Source: a virus. Taken from it: a DNA stretch of 24,577 bases. How positions within the stretch are numbered: the first letter of the stretch is position 1; each line of letters opens with the position of its first letter. Both the position numbers and the translations under genes were made by a program. Of this stretch, positions 9,701 to 14,995 are shown one piece after another. Location: IMG/VR virus record IMGVR_UViG_3300024346_000486, positions 1 through 24,577 of that record. The stretch is one strand, 5' to 3'. The notes under the pieces were generated by a model, which was given only the letters and a program-made list of their open reading frames with translations, was not told where the DNA came from and ran no database searches.

Positions 9701-12635
9701 ATCCACTACCACCATAGTAGAAGTCAGGATATTCGATAGCAAGTTTTGCTGCTGCTTTGTCGATAATCTCTTTTCTATTAGAGAGAATTAGATTCTTACC
9801 ATCAAAGAAACGGTCTGATGCTCCGACATAAGATGTTGCAGCATCTACAATACCAGCATTGCCAAATGTAGCAAGGTCTTGAATTACACCATCAAGGATT
9901 AACTTGATATCACGCTTACACTTAGTCTCATCTGGGACATTAGTTGCAGGGTCCCACTGTTTAGCAAGAATGAGTGCTTCCTCAGCAATAAAGTCTTTGT
10001 TAGCAGTGATGAGGTTGCCAGCATCAAGTCCTCTACCAGAAGAACTAGCAAATTTCGCTTGATTTAACTCAAAATTGAGTGTAACTCCACCAGAAACTCC
10101 CTGAGCAGTAATAGTAGCAGTAGCGTTTACAGTATCAGTATCATTAGCATTGCCTAATCTGAATTGAGTGGTGCTAATAACTTCTTTAACATATGTGCCC
10201 GAAGGAATCGGATTTGTTTGACCAGAAGCAGGAGATGCTGTGACAAGCATACCCTCAACCAAACCAATGGTTGTATATGCTGCAGGGACATTAATAACAT
10301 CAGAATTCAATCCAGTGCTGCAATTCTCAATACGGAATTCCCAATTACGCATTGCTGCAATAGCAAGACCTCTAGCATAATTAAATGCATCGAGAGACTC
10401 TTCTTTTTCGCCTTCGATAAAGTCTAGGTTATTGCCAGTATAGTATGATTGACCTGCTTGGACACTATTGACGTTACCACCAACACGAAGGTCATTAGCA
10501 ACTGCTTCTAGGACATATCCAACGTCACGACGACACTTGCCAATAGTAATACCTTCTCTGGTAAGTAGATATGGATATTTACGAGTGATATATCCATATG
10601 TCTCGGATGCAATAAAGTCTCTATTAAGGTCAATCGAATTTGCTGCATCTTGGTCTTTATCCGAGATAACAGCATTATTTGAGGTTGGTGAAAGGATGGA
10701 GAGAGCAACATCATACTTTCTGAAACCAGCAGGAGATATTTCTGCTGAGCGAATAGACCCAGTAAATCCAGTTGCAGGGTCTAATTTTACATAGATTTTT
10801 TCATGTGACTGAGCACCTAGTCTGTAACCATTAACAGTAGTTGCTGGTTTTGATAGTGGGTCACTAGCTTCATCTGTGCCAAGATAAAGTCTTATAACAT
10901 TAACAGGACCACTAGTATCTAGAGAGCTACTACCTCGGACTTTAATCTGATTGAAGGTAAAGTATTGATACTTCTTAGTTGTAGTAGTAACCTTCCTAGG
11001 AGGAATGATATGAGAAATGTAACCACCTTGGTCCTGGGAGAATGCATATCCCTTGTAACCAATAGCATGAAGTGATGTGTTACCGAAGTTAGAGTTGGAG
11101 TTGGTGATAGACATATCACCACCAGATTCCATCAGGAAGTGGTCAGCAAAACCAACAGCGAAGATAGAAACGTTTTGGATGAATGCATCATTAGATGCTT
11201 TAACGTGGAAGTTTCTCCAGTCATCCTTCCAATATGCATCACCCTTGGTGTGATATGGAGTCGTTGCAAATGCGTCAGTTAGAGGTGCTTGATTCCAAGT
11301 GTTAGAGAATTCGTCATAGCGGATAAACGCACGGTCATCTCTTTGTAGCGAAACACCCGTATACTGTGCGATAACCATGGATTTGAAACCACTCGCCTTG
11401 CTACCATCAGCATGGATACCACAAATACCCCAAGTGGAGCGAATAGAGACGTTAAAGACGTATGGTGATGCAGATTCTACAGAGTCAATTTCTGCTTGTG
11501 TAGATGCATTAGTATCAAGGTCTGGTGGCGTTATAGAGGTGCCAATTTTATCACCAAGACCAACTGCTGCAGCATTCTTACCGATAACACGATAACTAAA
11601 TTCTTTAGGGTCAGTAATGCTGATTTCTCTAACAGAGAATACACCTGTCAGAGGATCATTAGAAAGAGGAATGGGCTCTGACGCTCCTGCTGGTAGCGTG
11701 GAGCGAAGACTAGCCACGGCAACCGCCTGGCCCACATAGTATCCATGATTTGTTTTCGTTTTAACAGTAACATCTAATGCTGAAGTGCCAGCAACATCAT
11801 TGACTTCAATAGAGTCAATACGAATAGCATCTTGAAGAGGACCAACAATTCTGTTTTCCTGTGGTCTCTGCTCAAATTCGCCTGGATCATCAATAGTAGG
11901 TTGGAATAGAGAGAATGCACGAGCAATCTTTCTATAAAGTAAACCTAGGTCATCTTTACTTGCAAATTCAAAGTTGCAAATTTTGTGGTGAGAATAATAA
12001 GGAATTGTTGTGAGAGTATTACCTGGTTGATAATAAACCTTACCAATATTCTCTTGCGTGTTAAACAAAGGAGAATTACGCTCAACGTCACCATCTAGAA
12101 TGGTAAACTGCCAGAAGTAGCAACCACCCGTAACGTTAAACATCGTTGTTCTACCGATGTCAGAATCAGCAGGATCAGGTACATAAAGAGGATGTAAACG
12201 AGTCCTACGAAGGTCCATACCCACCAAAGAGGTGCCACGGGGAATAGTGGCACCACCATTAGGACCATTAAACTTATAAAGAATATTATTAGGATTGCCT
12301 AGGTCAACAATAGACTCATCTTCCCATTCTTGAGTTGCTTGATTGTAAGCAAAAGGAGCAATTTCCTCAGGGTTTGCAATACCAGGACGGTTATCAATAT
12401 AGTGGTTGCCTGGGGACAACATAATAGTAAACTGGTCAAATCTATCATTTTCCTGACCAGGAACATACGAATATCTACCTACTTCTAGGAATGCTCTTTG
12501 AATTGTAAAAAAGGGTCTCGTAGGAGAGTTACCTCTATTGTCTAATGCATCCGAAGCATTGAAATCATCAGGTGAAACGTATAAGTATCTACCAGTTTTA
12601 CTGGAAATTAGATTCTCTAACTTGGTTAATGGCAT
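768..12635 (-). CDS. Giant 3955-aa virion structural protein, probable tail fibre/host-contact protein
   Basis: One open frame of 3955 codons, ATG at 12635 and TAA at 768-770. I recognise no catalytic domain. The N-terminus (YLYVSPDDFNASDALDN, then PFFTIQRAFLEV) resembles beta-helix fibre modules. Residues about 695-1500 hold at least five repeats headed by C-[KR/I]-R-D followed by a hydrophobic helix and DL..GGN or a similar turn. Residues about 950-1060 add three tandem units with the core HPDFY or YPDFY and YRLIQQNK. An acidic stretch near residue 2560 is followed by long Ser/Thr/Asn/Gly-rich beta-type sequence, including RGQRGTAAAAH near 3480. The C-terminus (about 3830-3955) ends in QQGWFLMEI and looks like a discrete fibre-tip domain. 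Giant proteins with CKRD repeats are, as I recall, typical of cyanophage virions. Placement between spike/hub genes and a collar-domain gene supports a baseplate-attached fibre. The exact role is unknown. Confidence 0.8.
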   Translation of the reverse strand: MPLTKLENLISSKTGRYLYVSPDDFNASDALDNRGNSPTRPFFTIQRAFLEVGRYSYVPGQENDRFDQFTIMLSPGNHYIDNRPGIANPEEIAPFAYNQATQEWEDESIVDLGNPNNILYKFNGPNGGATIPRGTSLVGMDLRRTRLHPLYVPDPADSDIGRTTMFNVTGGCYFWQFTILDGDVERNSPLFNTQENIGKVYYQPGNTLTTIPYYSHHKICNFEFASKDDLGLLYRKIARAFSLFQPTIDDPGEFEQRPQENRIVGPLQDAIRIDSIEVNDVAGTSALDVTVKTKTNHGYYVGQAVAVASLRSTLPAGASEPIPLSNDPLTGVFSVREISITDPKEFSYRVIGKNAAAVGLGDKIGTSITPPDLDTNASTQAEIDSVESASPYVFNVSIRSTWGICGIHADGSKASGFKSMVIAQYTGVSLQRDDRAFIRYDEFSNTWNQAPLTDAFATTPYHTKGDAYWKDDWRNFHVKASNDAFIQNVSIFAVGFADHFLMESGGDMSITNSNSNFGNTSLHAIGYKGYAFSQDQGGYISHIIPPRKVTTTTKKYQYFTFNQIKVRGSSSLDTSGPVNVIRLYLGTDEASDPLSKPATTVNGYRLGAQSHEKIYVKLDPATGFTGSIRSAEISPAGFRKYDVALSILSPTSNNAVISDKDQDAANSIDLNRDFIASETYGYITRKYPYLLTREGITIGKCRRDVGYVLEAVANDLRVGGNVNSVQAGQSYYTGNNLDFIEGEKEESLDAFNYARGLAIAAMRNWEFRIENCSTGLNSDVINVPAAYTTIGLVEGMLVTASPASGQTNPIPSGTYVKEVISTTQFRLGNANDTDTVNATATITAQGVSGGVTLNFELNQAKFASSSGRGLDAGNLITANKDFIAEEALILAKQWDPATNVPDETKCKRDIKLILDGVIQDLATFGNAGIVDAATSYVGASDRFFDGKNLILSNRKEIIDKAAAKLAIEYPDFYYGGSGFSDGGDAQTNVYGRYKDAYRLIQQNKKHIEDKAVAAVAIAHPDFYFPGDAQTDAGGRFADGYRLIQQNKTQIVQSAYDEIVIQHPGFVNPSPASCIRDLTIFVDSVSLDLFQGGNRYTRLFTLEYFNGPGAGSLTGEEAQTITAYNKATELMKAAVTNHLTVKDLTITADSVTGDNESTLSCSNVRINIDNLNSIIVAALTAGNTNSLPNESAGSIITDGESKCKRDVGMFIDAISTDLTTLGNSYTIDFAKQYFVEGNVNGKVLTFTPAAGTTLLNRADRIYNGVETTTNGSGVGVTFRVTRDSSGVVDSVTILDGGYGYDASDSITIPGGSIGGVDIADNLVVTVDTVEQAWIAAGLQGEEGPSITAFTSAIETMKLAFNNQLFAKDLTLTGDPQPGNAGSGISVFGTPGVTTNNQDSQSCSNVQATVNTLSEIIFGRIRQGDMVTGTTTNPAVPGINYGSSPSFQEKCKRDIGIVVDAIAEDLGLGGNYNVINATLSYFDSTGNTLISNGLAGELAQSVTAFAEARDLCFKAVTNQLNIRDFDISTGPAQVDVAGPNIPNDNPNACLDVRNNIDTLFGILIDKLNNSALAIPATTYNAGVESLYGELNISVYAYKKVRDLAILAMRNWRTGDGLATDPLYVKDGSNTLDYNLDLTIDTSTAGVPVCADVAYTIATEFDILIEALESTGPLPPRNSGSDEYIVRYSPQKDNSITLDSSADKCAGTKDAIIEKMRVVDSIIRNGVDAEPLVSQLVNTSDFATRATLFRVGGANPHNMETGTPVRLVPKAANDTVDKRLVRLPKGFDTNTKYYIIAPGKITQPNDYSSGGATAQFNDSQTFMLATSPENATAGNYIYSSETATISKDIEIEVHQYLTDVNYDLHRYTCELISSRVFETTTNHVFDTAINGVQIQQVFFYPLEANLVNGEAVGAALDTLPTKTTGSRLEIDRPYYVGRPATYTKNNEFSLYLTVQNAIDKQNAVQFNFPSGQSFHVFATKKRSPLGYDAAQQSWYIKTLQSGNEIYQRITMADASRGSLYVNKPPRTPDAFFYRADDSRKKEDKSYKLRYVIPNYRDDVRDPLEGFAIRLRTDEKRKLLPQKLLLKPVASGVQKDATFFEEGPSPRERLGVSAALTEYDPYNPVFAKRIEGTKTESNISFTIQSARTNADGYLEMTVFDHGLDLESLKAERFVSVKVGQPQGGNGDFVEGSTVTWYGDYTGSATVHSWFGTENVEGGLEAFNYLILKGVNGSLDFADNKQTYIRQTISGQADVTAEVLDRPNFGKEDKKDFLYGVEASNVYCITPGDVITDDAARQYRVVSVEDTSDLTETYYIYSIEEIQRRIPRQQDGVYYLTVVRGDIAPLPLGSGVGQNFRKFKFSQPVSRLYPLTYKNDPLLFQYDGSDEQGGNQDSTLLDPPAASCAADNYIHGLVTINDAKNSATKEAILDFVSNPGSGDYSYTGSNEIKAQTGAASSGAEERLIPIAGDSGFPLEQKLFIELRRPSIARAGNHTFEYLGFGPGNYSTGFPVRQTVILTDIQDYYAQAKKQDAGIVFYTGINSNGELYIGNRKINAITGEEEFLDALILEEEDGEDGEFGSLVTVFEDPVTFENIITLNAPPNLRNFFNSPITVNVDPEFEAKMTPPSLTIVSRPGDRQGVLPGDDDPLLDTTRAGDIIIDKNRVRAAIFDLNPRGTQRYTLRSGVDNMAPNQDQSGTKARFNSSQSISFGSTVPLSGDILFKGGQVGFTGSLGWVYSNAYVPYTLKVAAGNESAIDVTGVEFYPNLNVVKLIFQVGKTNFSASNPGASLGITLTSQIKITGAIDTLATLNGVHTVYNNAAEGYEYLESNSYVYLITERGSETLLVGNGPYIYSVNSDSTQPTIEIALGESEWKETGVIGAEALRTETSVYGDYRLGINTVARAVSSDYTDGFVSTATYPRANLDIVGTTYISGRTQTTLSDGTGGTPQASNYALLVGGDSANEDSTAEFRVATTTLSQASRSESGTADTDNGRVGINVNDAALDKNFVVSGDARITGDFTFETDIDVNGGDIRSTSTNFAIANQSTTTGLTVAGYAQNIQIGNLATGFQNIDIGTASTAATTLDIHTSSTDSTVNIGTVANNNTAYKSLITVGGAFANNQDSVFNVKNFQTIVDGVLTLNGGEINTTSPTGEFKMFESGLTKLQIGLSVGTLEIGGVAGTSKIRNGLHVLGSSLFESDMTQNGGLKNTNLGIDRNVFGLIRVANVSRTSNVATVTTIDSHQLTTGNNVEIETSFNSFNPTSVVSVTVTGTNTFTYSNAGGDVATTSTTGTVIRDNVGENQAVGSLANLNIDYFSVVKNLDGLLSITTVSSSKLIVASAPYSANDAIVFFDTGNLTGISTNTTYYIDDRDSTGFTLKDASDNSIVIGLVSGATDAGNTRLQLQSTRIDTSGDIPWGDDNFKTGNLTTDGQEIYELPINNPSGVSINQLLLIDAEIVKTVDYPTSLVPDAPIPYSVQVIRGQRGTAAAAHEDDSRIFRLVEQQNASYIFPSPLTATDQVVNVAEFSANIKVDDLFRLNKNDLDTGGEYVRISVINPADAQSFTINNGDFGIEGAETDALEVFKVISTTGQTQVTGDVVIGYDTAKPFINAANDQNFADSTGLQSSTATGSTLQTTGGGNLTVHNSIELSGNTNTSNPGKQYFVITNGALPKFYVESASGDTKLYNGADFKIFKDSFFATGNFDKSRTDAATNIALEVLGATGNTKVAGTLRAGNDLTVGTLQNSANTETGSNPFTTRFSVDAQLGSTVIGRALTSANTGATLTVHGTYTNSPSVADNYLSINNLGENNAKPFRIRGDASIEAFGHENFYNRNGGRKTIFVSTQGNNDSSAYLLAPNLQYLVRPSSTLVLRLPSEAITGDTIRVVDVGGALNYNVNLVVRAPLGVKLQGGATGSSLGGASNYGGGELVVNTPNAGFGLIYVGNTDADGNGVAGEQQGWFLMEI

Positions 12636-12678
12636 AGTCTTCAGGGACCCTAGTTTGGCACAAGATTTCTTCTTGAGT

Positions 12679-12686
12679 TATTTATA
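12679..12686 (-). promoter_or_regulatory. T4-type late promoter core TATAAATA
   Basis: The minus strand reads TATAAATA, an exact match to the T4 late promoter -10 box recognised by the phage sigma factor gp55 with the sliding clamp. It lies 44 bases upstream of the giant gene's ATG, which predicts a 5' leader of about 35-40 bases. I found no other exact copy on my reading. It is well placed to drive the giant gene and the collar gene behind it as a late unit. Confidence 0.75.
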
Positions 12687-12710
12687 CATACTGTATCTAA
12701 GAATCATATC

Positions 12711-13253
12711 ATGCTCCCAACTTGTGACTACATCAAATTAAACAAACAGTCATTATACAATTCTGTAAGAAATTTAACGATAAATCCAAAATATTCGTCT
12801 TTTTCTCCACCAGAAATATATAAATCTTACTGCACTGACCAGTCTAAATCGATAAATTTTTACACTCAAAATTTTGACACATATTTACTAAAACAATATG
12901 ATACAGTAAATAGTGATGTCGTTACCGATGACGATTTATTCAGGATTTTATCTGATAGACGTATATTAAATGTATTTTACTTTGAAGTATGGGGGTCTGT
13001 TATTGAGCATAAAGACCCCAAAGGACGCTATTTGGGTTACCCACATGATGAATACCAAACCACTATTATGCCAATAGACATCCCAACATCAGATAAAAGC
13101 ATATTTAATACTTTTTATAATAAAGAAAGTGTGGATTTAAAAGAGGGAGAGTTTTTTTATTGGGACGTAACAAAAGTTGCTCACTCATGGCATTTTGACT
13201 ATTCAAAAGTCAATAAAAAATTTAAGTTATTGCATCTCGATTACATAGAGTAA
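12711..13253 (+). CDS. 180-aa protein, possible 2OG-Fe(II) oxygenase-like double-stranded beta-helix
   Basis: This is the only plus-strand gene I accept. It starts MLPTCDYIKLNKQS and ends LLHLDYIE. I do not recognise it as a whole, but the spacing of likely metal ligands fits the oxygenase/cupin fold: HKD (His100, Asp102) as HxD, His158 in VAHSW as distal ligand, and Lys172 fourteen residues later where such enzymes keep a basic residue for the cosubstrate. LKEGEFFYWD before the distal His suits the typical turn before that strand. The gene is AT-rich (hand-counted 60-base lines of 22-38% GC, against about 50% in a sampled spike line), which suggests a foreign origin. It runs convergently to the tRNA-Thr unit and divergently from the giant gene. 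No strong ribosome site precedes the ATG and no convincing plus-strand promoter is visible. Substrate unknown. Confidence 0.6.
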   Translation: MLPTCDYIKLNKQSLYNSVRNLTINPKYSSFSPPEIYKSYCTDQSKSINFYTQNFDTYLLKQYDTVNSDVVTDDDLFRILSDRRILNVFYFEVWGSVIEHKDPKGRYLGYPHDEYQTTIMPIDIPTSDKSIFNTFYNKESVDLKEGEFFYWDVTKVAHSWHFDYSKVNKKFKLLHLDYIE

Positions 13254-13275
13254 AACCCCCTAAAAAAGGGGGTTT
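13253..13275. terminator. Bidirectional hairpin terminator between convergent genes
   Basis: A perfect 8-bp stem, AAACCCCC at 13253-13260 paired with GGGGGTTT at 13268-13275, encloses a 7-base A-rich loop. The stem begins inside the TAA stop of the plus-strand gene. In the plus direction it ends in TTT. In the minus direction it ends in GGGGGTTTTAC, so it can also stop transcripts leaving tRNA-Thr, which lies 19 bases away. The U tracts are short, so efficiency is uncertain. Confidence 0.8.
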
Positions 13276-13293
13276 GCACTTCCTTCACACGGA

Positions 13294-13365
13294 AGCCAAA
13301 CACAGGATTTGAACCTGCGACCTGAGCTTTACAAAAGCCCTGCTCTACCACTGAGCTAGTTTGGC
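13294..13365 (-). tRNA. tRNA-Thr (anticodon UGU)
   Basis: On the minus strand the acceptor GCCAAAC pairs with GTTTGGC. The D arm is GCTC/GAGC around AGTGGTA. The anticodon stem GGGCT/AGCTC (one G-U pair) holds the loop TTTGTAA with anticodon TGT. The T arm is GCAGG/CCTGT around TTCAAAT. The discriminator base is T and CCA is not encoded. All four arms fold, giving 72 bases. It is the last element of the early-type cluster and sits 19 bases from the terminator. It probably supports translation of ACA codons. Confidence 0.93.
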
Positions 13366-13562
13366 AAATTTTTCTCTTCTTTCTTTGTTTTGAAATAAAG
13401 TTTGTAATATTTTTTCTTCATTTCATCTAGTGTATTCATATCTCCTTCAAAACCCATATATTTAAGATTTTGATAAGTCCCCTCCATGTCACTAATAAGT
13501 AGAAGAAGATGGGTAGCAGTTACAGGTCTACCACCAAGAGTATAGTTTTCGGAGGATTTCAT
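13356..13562 (-). CDS. Hypothetical 68-aa basic protein
   Basis: The frame starts at ATG 13562, overlapping the stop of the oxygenase gene in a 4-base ATGA junction, which indicates translational coupling. It contains VTATHLLLLISDMEGTYQNL, a probable helix, and a strongly basic C-terminal half (MKKKYYKLYFKTKKEEK). The stop codon TAG lies inside the 5' end of tRNA-Thr, so the last ten bases are shared with the tRNA. I do not recognise a family. The coupled start and the lack of a competing frame make it probably real. A regulatory or structural partner role is possible but unsupported. Confidence 0.6.
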   Translation of the reverse strand: MKSSENYTLGGRPVTATHLLLLISDMEGTYQNLKYMGFEGDMNTLDEMKKKYYKLYFKTKKEEKNLPN

Positions 13563-14116
13563 GCGATGCTAAAATTGCAGGATAGCGTTTTACGAAGCAC
13601 ATTACTTTTATGAGGACTTACTCCATGCAACATAGTGCCAGGAAAGAATAAAACTTGTCCTGCTTTATATTCTGGCATCCACTTATCACCTGCATTCAAT
13701 TCTTCATAATTTAATGCTGCCATTAACTTATTGCTAGCAATATTATTATATCTATTATAGAAATAAAATTGACTAAAGTCTTTACCGTCATTTAGAAAAA
13801 AGACGCTGGCAATATCTGTTTTATGGTCGTGTATTTCTTGAAAATATCCTTCTTTGTAGTAATTAATCCACGGATACATAATATTCATGGTAACACGACT
13901 ATGAAATGCTTCATCTATAAACAAATCTAATGAAGGTTTAATAATATTAACAAACTCTGGCGTAGTAATATAAGTAGTATCTATTTTACAATCATTTTGC
14001 CATGATTCCCGATGATTATTAACTTCGTTTTTAGAATCTGTATATTCTTTCAATTCTTTAAAATTGGGAATATCATATTTCCAATAAAAAAGAGTAGGAT
14101 AACAACTATTATACAT
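13559..14116 (-). CDS. 2OG-Fe(II) oxygenase family protein
   Basis: A 185-aa protein with the layout of the phage/cyanobacterial 2-oxoglutarate and iron dependent oxygenases (2OG-FeII_5 type). WINYYKEGYF leads into EIHDHKTDIASVFFL, with His96 and His98 as the HxH/D-type metal pair on the first strand. GQVLFFPGTMLHGVSPH carries the distal His164, and Arg175 in VLRKTLSCNF would bind the 2-oxoglutarate carboxylate. Such enzymes hydroxylate proteins, nucleic acids or small molecules; the substrate here is unknown. The second metal ligand is not the classical Asp, although Asp101 is near. It starts two bases after the 88-aa gene and overlaps the 68-aa gene by four bases, so the three form one translational unit. 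The DNA is AT-rich compared with the structural genes. Family call fairly sure. Confidence 0.85.
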   Translation of the reverse strand: MYNSCYPTLFYWKYDIPNFKELKEYTDSKNEVNNHRESWQNDCKIDTTYITTPEFVNIIKPSLDLFIDEAFHSRVTMNIMYPWINYYKEGYFQEIHDHKTDIASVFFLNDGKDFSQFYFYNRYNNIASNKLMAALNYEELNAGDKWMPEYKAGQVLFFPGTMLHGVSPHKSNVLRKTLSCNFSIA

Positions 14117-14118
14117 TT

Positions 14119-14385
14119 TTAATCATCTACAGGCAACAAAGCAGGGTCATTTACTTCAATATCAAACATTAATGGATGGCATTCTTCCATTACAAGATAA
14201 TTGCAAATTTGATATAAGATTTCATCATCAAAATCGCGATATTTTAATGCCTCTGCTTGTATTTCAGGATGGTCTTGCAATACTTTTGGTAATTCATCAA
14301 AAGTATACGGCATACCTTGAATAAAATACATTCTAACTACTTCGCCCAAGTAAAAGACGTACGATTGAGATAGTGTGTATTTCAT
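14119..14385 (-). CDS. Hypothetical 88-aa acidic protein
   Basis: It starts MKYTLSQSYVFYLGEVVRMYF and ends NDPALLPVDD. The N-terminal quarter is aromatic and hydrophobic, and the rest is acidic and probably helical (ELPKVLQDHPEIQAEALKY). I do not recognise a family. It lies 34 bases downstream of tRNA-Leu and two bases before the oxygenase gene, so it belongs to the same transcript. No clear ribosome site precedes the ATG. The compact, uninterrupted position between two convincing genes supports a real gene; no function can be assigned. Confidence 0.65.
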   Translation of the reverse strand: MKYTLSQSYVFYLGEVVRMYFIQGMPYTFDELPKVLQDHPEIQAEALKYRDFDDEILYQICNYLVMEECHPLMFDIEVNDPALLPVDD

Positions 14386-14419
14386 GTTATTTTCACTAAT
14401 CGATAGTATTTAGTGGAAA

Positions 14420-14503
14420 TAGGGCGAGAGAGACTTGAACTCTCACGAGCATATGCCCAACAGATTTTAAGTCTGGTGCGTCTACCGATTCCGCCACCGC
14501 CCC
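14420..14503 (-). tRNA. tRNA-Leu (anticodon UAA)
   Basis: A minus-strand class II tRNA of 84 bases. The acceptor GGGGCGG pairs with TCGCCCT (G-U at both ends of the stem) with discriminator A. The anticodon stem CCAGA/TCTGT holds the loop CTTAAAA with anticodon TAA. A long variable arm (TTGGGCATATGCTC region) follows, and the T arm is GAGAG/CTCTC around TTCAAGT. CCA is not encoded. It starts three bases after the stop of the 60-aa gene, so it must be processed out of the mRNA. It would serve UUA codons. Confidence 0.95.
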
Positions 14504-14506
14504 ATA

Positions 14507-14689
14507 TTATCGCAGTATTACATTTTCAGTCTTAATCAGTTTCTTACACTGGTCCAGTAATTCAATTAATTCATTGATACTACCGCATTTGAGGGTAATT
14601 ACTGATAAATCTTCCGCCTCTACGATTATTTTTTTATTGTACAAATCTACTCTGATAATTTCAAGAAGTTTGGTAGATTTATCAAACAT
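14507..14689 (-). CDS. Hypothetical 60-aa protein
   Basis: It starts at ATG 14689, with an in-frame GTG one codon earlier as an alternative, and overlaps the last codons of the 82-aa gene by eight bases. The sequence begins MFDKSTKLLEIIRVDLYNKK and ends KKLIKTENVILR. A short beta-rich N-terminal half (IIVEAEDLSVITLKCGS) is followed by a helix (INELIELLDQCKKLI). I do not recognise a family. The overlap with the upstream gene and the tRNA three bases downstream place it second in the early-type cluster. Small size and position suggest an early host-interaction or regulatory protein, but nothing in the sequence proves it. Confidence 0.65.
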   Translation of the reverse strand: MFDKSTKLLEIIRVDLYNKKIIVEAEDLSVITLKCGSINELIELLDQCKKLIKTENVILR

Positions 14690-14930
14690 CACTCATATCA
14701 CTCAGACGAGGCATAAACAGATAACCAATATCATCACCTTCTTCAGCAGCACCCCACTCGTGAAATTCTTGGCAAATAGACATGATGTCACGCCAGGACT
14801 CAGTTTCCTCAAGTTGCTTCATACGTGCTTCCATGTTGTCGAGAATTGGGTCGATAACATCTTCGACACTGGTTGATTCAACTTCGTTGATTTGACCGTC
14901 GTTTCCGTAGTCGAGCATAGTCCTGTCCAT
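14682..14930 (-). CDS. Hypothetical 82-aa acidic protein, first gene after the tandem promoters
   Basis: It starts MDRTMLDYGNDGQINEVES and is strongly acidic, with a predicted helical core (VEDVIDPILDNMEARMKQLEE) followed by SWRDIMSICQEFHEWGAAEE. I do not recognise a family. It begins only 12 bases after the -10 box of the proximal promoter, so its message would have a leader of about five or six bases and no room for a Shine-Dalgarno site. Transcripts from the distal promoter would have a leader of about 60 bases, yet the bases just upstream (ACAAAAACAAAC) also contain no such site. Immediate placement behind two strong promoters argues for an abundant early protein; the role is unknown. Confidence 0.7.
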   Translation of the reverse strand: MDRTMLDYGNDGQINEVESTSVEDVIDPILDNMEARMKQLEETESWRDIMSICQEFHEWGAAEEGDDIGYLFMPRLSDMSDV

Positions 14931-14942
14931 GTTTGTTTTTGT

Positions 14943-14971
14943 ATTATAGCAGAGTCTCTAGAGGCTGTCAA
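14943..14971 (-). promoter_or_regulatory. Proximal sigma-70 promoter, perfect consensus
   Basis: The minus strand reads TTGACA (14971-14966), a 17-base spacer, then TATAAT (14948-14943), a perfect match to the bacterial housekeeping consensus. Transcription should start near 14936, about five or six bases before the 82-aa gene's ATG. The spacer contains the palindrome CTCTAGAG. Such boxes suit an early phage promoter read by host RNA polymerase before phage factors appear. Confidence 0.88.
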
Positions 14972-14995
14972 CCCCCTTCAACTGAGCACATCGTT

